Program-made: the position numbers and the translations under genes
The notes under the pieces: generated by a model
The model's input: only the letters and a program-made list of their open reading frames with translations
The model's database searches: none
What the model was told of the DNA's origin: nothing
From: Elysia crispata
Lineage: Eukaryota; Mollusca; Gastropoda; Plakobranchidae
Assembly: GCA_033675545.1 (NCBI GenBank)
Contig: JAWDGP010002685.1
Span: 1 to 64,000, forward strand
Length of the DNA stretch: 64,000 nt
Direction: 5' to 3'
Shown: piece by piece, positions 25,251 through 37,287 of the stretch
Numbering within the stretch: the first letter of the stretch is position 1
Layout: each line of letters begins with the position of its first letter

Positions 25251-25384
25251 CAAAATGTGATGTAAGTTTCAGCTCTCTAGCTTAATTCCTTCATAGTTAG
25301 GGTAAAGACTTATTGAACACCCCTCGTATAATTATGAATAGAAAGGAACGAGTTACACAGAGAAAGGATAGGGAAGAAAAGAAG

Positions 25385-25549
<165 letters not shown>

Positions 25550-25673
25550 TATATACTTTTGTAATAGTTTTAAAGTGGCTTTATAAACTGAGGATTTTCT
25601 TTTCTAATGCTGAAACTGGTTTTAATGAAGCAAGTTTTTCTCGGTGTAAGGACGAGTTATAAATTTGTATATT

Positions 25674-25774
<101 letters not shown>

Positions 25775-26552
25775 TATGGTATCCTGAAAAAAAAAACGAA
25801 ACACCTAGCTGTACTCACTATTATCATATGAAGAAATAAGAATGATCTTTCGTTGGAAATAACGGTGAGCTGTGGGTGTAAAGATAGAGAGAAGAAATTT
25901 TTTTATACAAATGAATGATAAAATAAACACCAATATCATGGATAGTTTGAACTACAATGCAAATCTCAATATTGGAATTGAAATGTATAAAAATTTATAT
26001 TAATAATAATAATAATAAAAAATACATTATACTAGATAATATATCGTCTAGTTTTATACTTTCGCACAGGTTGGTACTCAATGATGGAAAAATATCGTAC
26101 TCAGCGTAGAGTTATATTTTTACCATTTCTTTTGCACGTCCAGCCTTCAACAAAAGTTTGTCTGTCCAAGGACAGAATTTGTGGGGGATCACATGAATGT
26201 AAAATGTATACAGAATTCCCTAAATTTACGGACAATTCTCTATCCTGTACAGTGGAACCCATGTTTAACATCTCGAATAGCGAAAACCATTGCTATAACG
26301 ACAGAGCTAAATAACCTTTTTTTTCCTATATTCAATTTATTTCTGCAAAATTGACACCGCTTCCCAACCTGTAAAAACTGGAAAGAAAGCACCAAAACTT
26401 TAAATAGAAAAAAATCCTTAGCATTGTAACAGTACAAGCGAACAAGCAATGCAGGCTTTCCTGTCTTTTCTCCACAGTCCGCATGTATATAAAAATATGT
26501 ATTCATTTCCATAAGAGGCAGAATAGAAAAAAACAAAGGAAAGTGTAATTAC

Positions 26553-27384
26553 TTCTTGGGTGAGGCCATGCCCTTGATGGTTCAAATACTACACTGTGAT
26601 GGCCAGGAAGGGCGGAGACTGGTCTCGGCCTCTGGATCTTCAACCGAATCTTGGCTTGACAATCTAGTTTGAGGGACCTGTGAAAGTGATGAAGAATATG
26701 TAGTTATGTATCTATAGATAGAGTTGAATGCTACAAAGTTCATTTAGTGTATAGCATCAAGTCACATGGTAGGCAGTGGCCAACATCTAAAGAAAAATAA
26801 CTTTGGCTTTAAAATCTGAAACCTCAAAATAAATTCATGATTGATTGGAAAATCTAGATCTAGAGTAAATTATAATATTTGTCCTATGAACTGCAAAATG
26901 TTTCAGATCAGTACTCTGACAATGTCTTTCAATAAGGCTTTTGGTGCCCTCATGCCAAATTTTCCATAGATCTTGAATCTAGATCTAGATCTAGATCTAC
27001 TCCAAGAGGCAGGGAAGGATTTAAAAATCTAGGTTTTGGATAACTCACCCCTTATCTTTAACCAACCACTAAAATCTAAAATCAGATCGTCTAGATCTGG
27101 ATATAAGACCTATCTATATTTAACTCTAAATCTCATTAGCACAATTGATGGGACTTACCTTTAGCATGGGCGCTGACCCGTCGTCGAGGAGCTGGTGTGA
27201 TTGGACGGGGAGTGCTTGCACACAAAGAGAATGCTTTTATATTTTAGATACTTCAGTATTAGTTCTTTCACTGACTCACTCGATCTTTTCACAAATAGAC
27301 TGTGAGTGCCACTGAAAATGATTTAAGGGCTGCCTCAAACTCTTCATACGTTTTGAACACACGTCCTTTCTCCATTTTGAACAT
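26553..27384 (-). pseudogene. Decayed MULE/ZSWIM-like N-terminal exons
   Basis: On the minus strand an ATG at 27384 opens MFKMEKGRVFKTYEEFEAAL, then K-S-F-S. After a one-base frame slip the reading continues S-G-T-H-S-L-F-V-K-R-S-S-E-S-V to YKSILFVCKHSPSNHTSSS and ends at a gtaagt donor (27158-27153). An acceptor (tcacag) leads at 26677 into SLKLDCQAKIRLKIQRPRP, with a donor gtaatt after 26553. The F-K-T-Y-E-x-F opening, the F-V-C-K-H block and the D-C-x-x-K-I-R-L block follow the N-terminal domain of ZSWIM3-like/Mutator-like (FAR1-type) proteins. The frame slip and an in-frame taa near the donor indicate decay. No DDE catalytic domain or SWIM finger was found further left. Confidence 0.4.
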
Positions 27385-27444
27385 TGGTGGAAAGGAAGTG
27401 AAATCTGAGTCAAACACGAATTTTGTGACGTCAAACGTGGGTCC

Positions 27445-27530
27445 GTGTCCGTTTAGACCAGTACCAATTATCTAGGAGGCCTGTTCATAGGTTATGTAAT
27501 ATTATTCAGATGGGCCGGTCTGCGGGGTGC
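27445..27530 (+). repeat. Inverted repeat copy 1 (partner at 29942-30035)
   Basis: Contains taggaggcctgttcataggt and attattcagatgggcc, both found in complement at 29940-30010. It lies just upstream (in minus-strand sense) of the MULE-like exons, so it could be that element's terminal repeat. Confidence 0.7.
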
Positions 27531-27597
27531 TAGCAATGTGCTTTCTCTCTCTCTCTTTCTCTCTCTCATCTTTAGATTAATCCGACTCTTAACCCCC

Positions 27598-27665
<68 letters not shown>

Positions 27666-27691
27666 TTTAGCTTAATACGTCTCTTAACCCT

Positions 27692-27755
<64 letters not shown>

Positions 27756-27900
27756 CCTCTTCATCATAACTTCTAAGTACATATACATTTAAATACTTAG
27801 AAACTCAAATGCACATGTACACCTTTTTGAGATTTGATAATACAGTGGTACGGTACATCAAATACCGGCACTCGAGTGACACACTAAGAACACGTACATT
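27527..27900 (+). repeat. Duplicated block, copy A (copy B at 28258-28510)
   Basis: Shares ggggtgctag, aatccgactcttaaccc, tcttcatcataa, cacatgtacacctttt and gacttgataa-type blocks with 28258-28510 in the same order and orientation. Copy A is longer because CT tracts have expanded inside it. Confidence 0.75.
27540..27756. repeat. Three (CT)n tracts inside copy A
   Basis: Tracts at about 27540-27569, 27599-27662 and 27694-27756, separated by near-identical atctttag..ttaat..gactcttaaccc spacers. Confidence 0.9.
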
Positions 27901-27962
27901 AGATAATGAGGAGAGTTTTTAATTGTATCAAGTCAGAAGAAGCAAATGAAGAGAGAGGGAAA

Positions 27963-27965
<3 letters not shown>

Positions 27966-28022
<57 letters not shown>

Positions 28023-28122
28023 ACAGAGATTATAATTTTGTAAAATTCGACCAAGGAACAAAAACAAACATAGTAGAATCTCAGAGCAAGAGATAAAATA
28101 ATGAATGAGAGAGAGAGAGAGA

Positions 28123-28191
<69 letters not shown>
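27966..28191. repeat. (GA)n tracts with a G10 run
   Basis: A GA tract 27966-28012 ends in a run of G, and a second GA tract covers 28107-28191 with one ggg interruption. Confidence 0.95.
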
Positions 28192-28193
<2 letters not shown>

Positions 28194-28257
28194 GGTGAAA
28201 GAGATGCAGACAGCCAGAGGTCTATTTGTGTGGAAAAGGGGGGTGCTAGATATGGTA

Positions 28258-28510
28258 ATAGGTGCTAGCCATGTGCGCTTTATATCTGGCCTTCTCTCTT
28301 TCTTTCATCTCTCTAGCTCAATCCGACTCTTAACCCTTCCGGGCCTCTCTCTCTCTCACACACACACTCTCCCTTCTCATCATAATTTCTATTACATTCA
28401 AATATTTACACTTTGAAACTCAGATCCACATGTACACCTTTTCGAGACTTGATAACACAGTGTTACAGTAGGCTACATTAAATAAAGGCACTGGAGTAAC
28501 ATGTCAAGAG
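28258..28510 (+). repeat. Duplicated block, copy B
   Basis: Second copy of the block at 27527-27900. It has a short CT/CA tract (28350-28370) in place of the long CT tracts. Confidence 0.75.
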
Positions 28511-28640
28511 CAAAACAAGGAATGACAGAATGTGAAAGACAAAAAAAAGTTATGGTGATATTTAGAGTGAAAGAGATACAGACAGAAGTCTATGTGTATG
28601 TGGGAGGGGGTGGTGGTCAGAATGATGGGCAGTACTAACC

Positions 28641-29037
28641 TGTTCCAGTGTAAAAATGAAGGACAACTTCTAGCTGATCCCATTGATTCACAGTTTTACA
28701 GGGGAAATTTGGGTGTGTTACCAATTTAAAACCGTTGTAGTTTTCAAATTGAATTACAGTCACTCCTGCATCTGCATCTCTAAGTCTAATATGGAAGTAT
28801 ATAACATATTCATGCATACAACCACCGCTGAAGCTGGCAAGTGCTTGTTCTGTTCTATCTGCATTACAAGCACTGGGTCCATAGAGGAGCAAACTTTCTT
28901 GAAGGGCTTCCTTAACAGTGTCACAGTTAAACTTATTTTTTACTATGAATGTATCCAGTTCGTCAATTTCTCTGACTTTGTTTTCACTGAGAGCTTTTTT
29001 TAGGTAGGGCGAGGAGTTTTTGGATGAGCATGTGATA
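28641..29037 (-). CDS. Unrecognised exon downstream of a THAP-like finger
   Basis: A minus-strand frame of ~130 codons is open from about 29037 to a good donor, gttagt, just after 28641. It reads SSPYLKKALSENKVREIDEL, then D-T-F-I-V-K-N-K-F-N-C-D-T-V-K-E-A-L-Q-E-S-L-L-L-Y-G-P, and ends NQWDQLEVVLHFYTGT. Even amino acid composition, an absence of stops over ~400 nt in AT-rich DNA and the donor support a real or recently real exon. It lies ~60 bp downstream of the THAP-like segment on the same strand, so both may belong to one gene, where THAP domains normally sit at the N-terminus of DNA-binding proteins or P-element-type transposases. The family is not recognised. Confidence 0.4.
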
Positions 29038-29094
29038 TGGATGGTGAAGGTATCTCACCAAAGTTAATAGGAGGATGCATAGAGATTATAAATA

Positions 29095-29320
29095 TTATCT
29101 TCCTCTTCGAATGTGAGGAGTATCAGAGAGCCAGTGTCGACTGCATACTCCAATATGTTCAGTCACTTTCTCAATTTTGTTAGGGAGACTCGAAACCCAT
29201 TTATGACATTCAGTTGGGTCCTTCGGAAAACCATAATTATAAAATAACCGTTTCACTTTCTTTCCCCTTCTGACTGGCATAGCCGCTCTTACAGTTTGTA
29301 ACAGTGCACTTTCTTCCCCT
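29095..29320 (-). pseudogene. Frameshifted THAP-type zinc finger
   Basis: One minus-strand frame starts C-T-V-T-N-C-K-S-G-Y-A-S (29308-29260), the first zinc pair of a THAP finger (C-x4-C followed by KSGY). It hits a taa near 29238. The neighbouring frame continues YNYGFPKDPTECHKWVSSLP, then I-G-V-C-S-R-H-W, giving the FPKDPxxxxxW core and the second zinc pair C-x2-H. Joining the two needs one frame change around 29240-29250. THAP domains bind DNA in chromatin proteins and P-element transposases. A possible acceptor (attgtttag) lies just before 29320 on this strand. Confidence 0.6.
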
Positions 29321-29568
29321 AAACAATAAACAGTTAAGGAAATTGATTATGACACCGATACACCTTATAATGAAATATGAAACTTAAGGTTAAAGTATTG
29401 AGGGCACTTTGAGTATTAGAGATTTTAGTTAAAAGGCTTTTAAAAAACTTTGGCTCCCACTTTAGCACACCTTCTCTCTATAAAGTGATATCGTAGAGAC
29501 CATAAAGGGAAAAGCTAATTAAACTTAAAGCATATTTAGATGAACTTAACATGTATAATTGTTTATCA

Positions 29569-29572
<4 letters not shown>

Positions 29573-29612
<40 letters not shown>
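29573..29612. repeat. (TA)n microsatellite
   Basis: About 20 TA units followed by tttatttat. Confidence 0.95.
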
Positions 29613-29618
<6 letters not shown>

Positions 29619-29941
29619 TTATTTATATTACATTGTATGATGTTTGGTGCCACGGGTCATACTCTATCAGTGTGCACACATTTAGAGGAAAATCTACACC
29701 AAATCACAAAAAAGCATTCTTGGAATGTTCCACATTGAAAGCATCTGTTAGAACAAGGTGCAATCCAAGGGCGAATAACAAAGAATAAGATAAGAAATAT
29801 AATCCAAGAAAGAATGAATATAATCCAAGAAAGAATGAATGTAATCCAATAACAAAATGGCAGGAGAGTCCAGTGAAAACACAGTGTGTACTGCTAAGCA
29901 TGCTCTAATCAACTGTTCAAACTTCGCGCAAGTGGCTGATA

Positions 29942-30035
29942 GCTAGCCAGATGATGGCCCATCTGAATAATGTTACGTAACCTTGTGAACAGGCCTCCTA
30001 GACAGATGGTACTGCTATAGACACATTGTTTGTAT
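29942..30035 (-). repeat. Inverted repeat copy 2 (partner at 27445-27530)
   Basis: Complement of copy 1 over ~85 bp: ggcccatctgaataatgtta and aacaggcctcctaga. The two copies enclose the THAP-like segment, the unknown exon and the duplicated block. Their inner flanks do not match. Confidence 0.7.
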
Positions 30036-30100
30036 ATTTTGAACCACGTGATGGACAATAATAGCACAGCCTCCATGATTTCTTAAAACCACGTGATAGC

Positions 30101-30107
30101 TATAAAA
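30101..30107 (+). promoter_or_regulatory. TATA-box-like site
   Basis: tataaaa in the context gatagctataaaaagatttt, preceded by two cacgtga E-box-like sites (30040s and 30089-30096). About 30 bp downstream would place a start near 30130. No clear coding exon follows, so it may be the promoter of a lost transposon gene or a chance match. Confidence 0.25.
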
Positions 30108-30129
30108 AGATTTTGCGGGTGCCTATTAG

Positions 30130-31857
30130 TCGTTTTCTCTTTGTCAAGCTGTGTTTACACTTACAAGTAGTAGTTCGTACATGAACTTTTTCTTTTATTT
30201 TTTCTTGAGGGGGGTGGGGATAGATCTCTTTGCATTCCTGAAGCGGGAACTTGCTTACAGCAGGATTTTTCTCCTGGAACTAAAATTCCCGTTATAGTCA
30301 TGTTTTATTTATTTTGAGCACATCACTAGAGTGGTCTCGCTTATTGAATCTGTATAGCTTATCAATGTCTGCCTTTGGCCTTACACTTCGTTTCCTTCTG
30401 TTTTGTCTCCTCTTCTCTGATGTTGGCAGTTAATGTCTATTGGTCAGTCAGCCCCAATTGCTGCAGAGAAAGAGACAATTGTGCGCGACGGTCTACAAGA
30501 GGTGACAGTAGAGAAGTTTTACAGTACTGGAGGTATCTGAGAGACGAGCAGACTTCTCGCTCGGATTGAGAAAACGTGGCATTACCTAAACTAGCTGTGA
30601 TAAAGACAGGGTTAGCTTTCTTTACAGAAAAAAAAATAGGAGACGACGTAGAAAGTTGTCAACTTGATAATTATTAAACCCTAAAACAATTTTGGCTGGT
30701 TTTAATAGAAAGGAGGGAACACAGACACGGGCTAATTCTTCTTCACAGAACACCCCCCCTCCCCCCTGAGGAGGCTGCACAACCACTGGACGAGCCACAG
30801 CATTCCTGTCCACAACTCATCTTCCCGAGTCTGACGGCACGTGCCCCCAGTGCGCACGTCGGGGCCTCAATTATAAGTGCGGCAACCGAACTTCTCCGCA
30901 GATACCCCTGTTTCCTGCATGCAACAACTGAAAGGGGTTAGTTAGAAATCAATGGTTTATTTGGCGGAAAGTCTAAAACTGTCCTTACCCACAAGTCTGG
31001 AGGTGAGAAGAAAACTGGACGCTGCTATTTGACTTCCCTCCAACAGTGAACGGACAGAGGTGCTTTAGGCAGAACTATCCCGTTCATCGTGAATTAAACG
31101 CAGTGGAAACTGAGGTTACGGGGAAAATACGTGTAGTACGATGTACTAATTGACATAGAAGAGAAGAGTAGCATAAAGAAACGCGCACTCGAAGATAAAG
31201 ACTTTCTTAGAACTTCTTTTTAAGGGAGAAGAGCACTTCAGTACAAAGTTTAAAATAATTCTTCCAGTCAAGGAACTCGACAAATCATTATGTTTTATAA
31301 AGTCATTTCAAGATGGAGACCATAATGATTGATTATGGAACATTTGAAAAAAAAAACCTATGGAAATCAAAATAACTTTCTTAAATTATTTTTAGTCAGA
31401 TCAAGGTGCCTTGCCCTGCCACAGAGAAAAAGTATTCAACAAACCTTAGGTTTAGACAGAAACTATTTTCATTGAGCTGAAAATAAGAAAGGAATTGTTG
31501 AACAGATTTATCGCTTTTATCATCATACCTTGTCATTATCACCAATGTAACTAGATGTATTCAAGCTAGAACATTGATTTGAGATGCCTGTATGATTGTG
31601 TGCTTTGCCTATGACGTAATGACGAACGTATTCTTTTACTACATTTCTAGGGCATATTTATAGTCTTTGTGTGATAATCAAGACTGTAGGTATGTTATGT
31701 AAGCACACATCGATAATTATAAAGTACAGTGTGTAAAGGACAGAGCCACACAATTCGCTATTCGATTCAGACTGCCTTTAGCTCTAATCTAAGGAGGCAA
31801 ACTATACTCGGGGGAAGCTGATGCCATAGTGCTGTGCTTACCTCTCTGTCCTCTTTG

Positions 31858-31860
<3 letters not shown>
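30130..31860. other. No supported gene; one piggyBac-tail-like trace
   Basis: Mixed-composition sequence. The only peptide of note is at 30795-30925 on the plus strand, H-L-P-E-S-D-G-T-C-P-Q-C-A-R-R-G, then K-C-G-N. It loosely recalls the C-terminal cysteine finger of piggyBac transposases but is too short to call. The ORF at 30375-30569 is unsupported. Confidence 0.3.

Positions 31861-31930
<70 letters not shown>
31861..31930. repeat. (CTGT)n(CT)n microsatellite
   Basis: About 9 CTGT units, then CT units. Confidence 0.95.
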
Positions 31931-31934
<4 letters not shown>

Positions 31935-32126
31935 TTTTCTGTTTCTCTTTCTCGCTTCCTAGCTTCCAATGGATTCAGAGATACACAGAGTGAAATGGGC
32001 AAATTTCTTTCTTCTGTTGTTAAAGTCAGGCTCATTTTTATCTTTGAAGTAGTGAAACATGATAAAACAAAAAATATTATCGGCGATACAGTGTTAATAA
32101 TGCCCATGCTTATGAAGACAGTTTTT

Positions 32127-32215
32127 TCATCATCATCATCTTCATCATCATAATCATCATCATTATCATCATCACATCATCATCATCACCATCATCATCA
32201 TTATCACCATCATCA
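32127..32215. repeat. (CAT)n imperfect microsatellite
   Basis: tcatca repeats with cac, tta and ttc interruptions. Confidence 0.9.
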
Positions 32216-34507
32216 TCTTATCATCACCATAATCAATGCAATGATCGTCTTCATCCTCAAAATCAGTATCTTTTTCGTCGTTCTCTCCACTCCTGGCCCT
32301 TTCTTTACTTCCATAGACTTTACACTGGAGTCTGGATAAATACCTCAGGACCAAAAAAGTTAGTTGACTGTAGGCAAAAGTTGGCTTTAAATATTGCAAT
32401 TTAATTTGTAAAGAAATACAAAATAGTGCTGGCAAACAAAGTTGACTTGAAGCAAAAGTTTCCCTTAGGTGTTGAATGTATATGGACTCCTCTGTACTTT
32501 TAGTAATACTTTCTCGTTAGCCAGGCTTTCCTCTTTTTATTCAACTGATTTCTCATCTTTGAATCATTTTCTCACTCCTGTAACTCCATTGCGCCCCTAT
32601 GGTTCCAAGTAAAAAAAAGCAGTTGGAATTCTTTTGTAATAAGTTAAAATTATGAATGCGGTTTTGTGTCAAGGTGGTTTGTGCACCACAAAAGCTGGGC
32701 TTGATCAGTTATATAAAAATGGAAAAGCAGAAAATCTTAAAGATCAGATTCGATATAGAAAATTAGTGATGGGACAAGAGGACTTAAGACTGACAGGTAC
32801 TGCTGCAAATCTTTAACAGACTTTGCTTGGAAAGATATGCAATGAATCCCCCTCTAAAAGAGAGGGGTTCATTAGACAAAAGACAATCATTCAAAATTAA
32901 AGTTCTGATGATGATTATTAAATACAATGCTGTTACGGTGAAAATAAATTTGACAGAAACTGTTGCTTGATGTTGTTGTTGGGTTCAAGGTTTATTTAGT
33001 AAAACAAACAGAAAACGCTGCAAGGTACAAACAGTATAGATACTTTCATTAGCGAAGTGTACAGGTAGGTAGTCAACAAAAAAGTGACACTGATACAGGT
33101 ACATAGTATGTCTGGCAAAAGAGGTAGTGAGACCGAGAGGTAAGCAGAGTGGGAAAAACCATAGGTGCGGCTTAAAAAAACATATACACGGAACAGAAAC
33201 CTTCACAATTTAAAAGAAACGAAAATTTCTGTTTATACTTTATAATTTTTTAAAGTTGCAGGCTCAAATTGTTTTCATTTAACAAAATATTGATATTTTC
33301 AGGCTTGCTAATTCCTTTACATGAATTGGTTCTCAATTTATATTTTGAAAACTGTAATGTATTTTGTCTCTTATGTAATACTTTCTTTCACAGTCATACA
33401 GTTTCAGCTTTAATGTAAGCGTGTATTGAACCTCAGTTTATCATGGGAGTTTTCTACATCTATCAAAATCATACTGCTTTATCATGTATACATTTGAAAA
33501 TATATGTTCAATCATAATTCATCTGTGACTATTAATTTTTTACTTCTATCATTGACTTACAATGCAGTTTTGAAATAGAAACAGTGGTCAAATTATCAAA
33601 TAGATAGCATAATCAGGTTCAGCATCTAAAAAACCATAAACTCCGAAAGTTTCATTACTCTAGTACGAAAACTGTGTTTTTTATGATATAATTTCAACAA
33701 TATGATTCGCTTTTTTACCAATTTTCTTCCAAGGCGCAAACTTTGGCGTTATGCCAATTTTGGTTTTCTCTATCTTTTCAAAATGGCTTTCTAGGTTGCT
33801 GACAAAAATTGAGTCAACTAAATACAACATTGTGTATTAGCAAACTAAGTATTGAAACAATCTGAAGAATATGTGTTTTTTTACGATGGTCCAAAAGTGC
33901 CTCATCTAGAGTACTTGCTTGTAATTTTGATATGCCACAAGTGTTTTTGGCCATATTTCATGACCAATAAATTCTTTTGTTTACTTTCTATCTCCGTGAA
34001 ATTTCGTATGTGTATATTCATTGTCTTGGACTTTGTAAATATGTCCTTTTTTATTTCATAAGATTTAACAAATGACTTTTATATGTCCTTAAAAACAACC
34101 CGATGCACGTAATTTGTTTTTTGTCGTTATGCGCAAAATTGAAACAGCTGTAAAATATTTATTTACCAACGGATTTTGATGAAATTTGTTGGAAATATCA
34201 TATTTTAACAAGATCTTTACAGTACAATTGGGTATATTCAAATTTGCTGGGGTAGAAAAATCACTTTGTGGTACCTAATTATAAGGATGAACAGTAGATC
34301 TTTAGCATGGTCACACATTTAGCATCATCAACCTAGTATGTTGTCCTCACTGGCGGCGAGGTTGTTAAACAACTGTTGCGCAGCACTGATAAGTCTATGT
34401 AGACCCAAATCTTCCAGGGATCCTTGCTGATACGACGTGACGGACATCTCAAGTGATTCTCTAATTTGCAACCTTTGCCAAATTAAGGTAAGGAGGTGCA
34501 GATCTAT
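32216..34507. other. No supported gene
   Basis: AT-rich sequence without convincing exons, splice pairs or repeats on either strand. Small ORFs (e.g. 33852-34061) lack recognisable motifs. Confidence 0.4.

Positions 34508-35261
<754 letters not shown>

Positions 35262-35326
<65 letters not shown>
35262..35326. repeat. (TTG)n microsatellite
   Basis: About 21 TTG units. Confidence 0.95.
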
Positions 35327-35327
<1 letters not shown>

Positions 35328-35994
35328 TGTTTCTAGTGCATGAGTGGAAGAACAATACCAACCTATGTCGCAAAATGAGACCCACAGATAATTTCTTAAT
35401 TAACTATACTGTATTTAAATTAAACAAGAAATGTCGGTAACTCACACAATAAAATTGAAATTTTAAGACTAAAAGTAAATAACCAAGTAGATTAAAAAAA
35501 AAAGAAGCAAATTGTGCAAACTCTGAGACCAGAACTAATCAGTGAAAGGCCTCTTTATCTTTTTCTTTTTTCTCGTCCTGCCATCTGTTTGTGTGCTGGA
35601 ACTCTCTAGAAGAATAAAAATGACCATCTCAGTCTTCCTGTTGTTCTTGAAATCTCACGAGGCAGCCGAGAACAGACGCTGGGCTGGACAGACGTGAAGA
35701 AACGAACAAATACTTTGGTAGGGAACATAGAAATCAACGACAGGATGTGGCCATCAAGATAAAAATGGCCGCTGAAAACACTCATCGACAGGAACTACAT
35801 GGTGACCGGAAACTAATAATATCGCTTACAGCAAGCATCGGAGACGGGAGGAACAAGGGCGGGGGTGGAAAAGGGGGGGGGGGGGGTGGGGGAGGGTTAA
35901 AACTTGCTCAGGTTCAAAAATCAAGAACTGATGCTGCGGAAGGTAAGACGGAAACACTCTAAGACTGGCTCTGACGTGTTGTAGAGAAAATCGT

Positions 35995-36990
35995 CTCAGA
36001 TTGAGGAGATCAGTGAAGTAATGGAGAATGCTACAGCCAAGATTAGCTTTAGACATAACCAAAGAACCATCGGGAAATGAAGAAGATCAGCGAAGTAATG
36101 GAGAATGCTAAGTCAAACTTCGCTTTAGACATAACCAAAGAATCATCGCGAAATATAGTAGATCAGCGATATAATGGAAAACGTCAAACCCAAGATTTGC
36201 TTTAGGCATAACCAAAGAATCTGCGGGAAATATAGGAGATCAGCGAAGTAATGGAGAATGCTGAAGCCAAACTCCGCTTTAGACGTAACAAAGAATCATT
36301 GGGAAATATAGGAGATCAGCGAAGTAATGGAGAATGCTACAGCCAAACTCCGCTTTAGACGTAACAAAGAATCATTGGGAAATATAGGAGATCAGCGAAG
36401 TAATGGAGAATGCTACAGCCAAACTCCGCTTTAGACGTAACAAAGAATCATTGGGAAATATAGGAGATCAACGAAGTAATGGAGAATGCTAAAGCCAAAC
36501 TCCGCTTTGGACATAACCAAATAATCATTGGGAAATATAGGAGATCAGTGAAGTAATGGAGAATGCTACAGCCAAGATTAGCTTTAGACATAACCAAAGA
36601 ATCATCGCGATATATAGTAGATCAGCGATATAATGGAAAACTTCAAAGCCAAGATTTGCTTTAGGCATAAACAAAGAATCTTCGGGAAATATAGGAGATC
36701 AGCAAGGTGAAGGAGAATGCTAAAGCCAAACTCCGCTTTAGACATAACCAAAGAATCATTAGGAAATATAGGAGATCAGCGAAGTAGTGGAGAATGCTAA
36801 AGCCAAACTTCGCCTTAGATATAATAATCATTGGGAAATATAGGAAATCAGCGAGGTGAAGGAGAATGCTAAAGCCAAACTCCGCTTCAGATATAACCAC
36901 AGAATCATCGGGAAATATAGGAGATCAGCGAAATAATGGAGAAAGCTGAAGCCAAACTCCGCTTTAGACATATCCAAAGAATCATGGGGA
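35995..36990. repeat. 77-bp minisatellite
   Basis: About 13 tandem units containing gagatcagcgaagtaatgga, gaatgctaaagccaaactcc and gctttagacataaccaaaga. Copies from 36230 to 36450 are nearly identical, while those at the ends carry more changes, which points to local amplification from the centre. The sequence just before (35747-35960), with a G-run at 35872-35886, is not repeated. Confidence 0.9.
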
Positions 36991-37204
36991 AATATTATCC
37001 ATGACCGGATTAACTATGTGGCAAGCCAAGGTTCCGATAGAGAGAGGTCTAAAATTGTATTTAGTGCCGATATCTTTTGGCGCCTCCACTGTGAAGATAT
37101 TAACGGCACTATATTGCCAAGTTAATGCTCAAGTCACTTGGATGAAACCTGAAAAGTTTTCTTGAGATAGCCTGAAGCTCGTCTGGAAAATTTTTTTTTT
37201 TTTT

Positions 37205-37206
<2 letters not shown>

Positions 37207-37285
<79 letters not shown>
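37207..37285. repeat. (GA)n microsatellite
   Basis: About 39 GA units after a T-run. Confidence 0.95.

Positions 37286-37287
<2 letters not shown>

Larger units (their letters stand above)
24754..25326. mobile_element. mariner (DD34D) remnant with inverted interior, TA target duplication
   Basis: A 573-bp element flanked by TA (24752-24753 and 25327-25328). The terminal inverted repeats are cgaggggagttcaataagtc on the left and the complement of cgaggggtgttcaataagtc on the right, about 27 bp in all. Removing it gives gaggaacatataattatg, which matches the empty site in the left arm (9480-9500, complement). It therefore inserted after the two arms separated. Confidence 0.9.

Noticed and set aside
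30375..30569. 64-codon ORF with a hydrophobic start and CCRERDNC
   Set aside because: There is no ATG at the given start (gtg), no supporting splice sites and no recognised motif. The TATA-like site 270 bp upstream is not enough.
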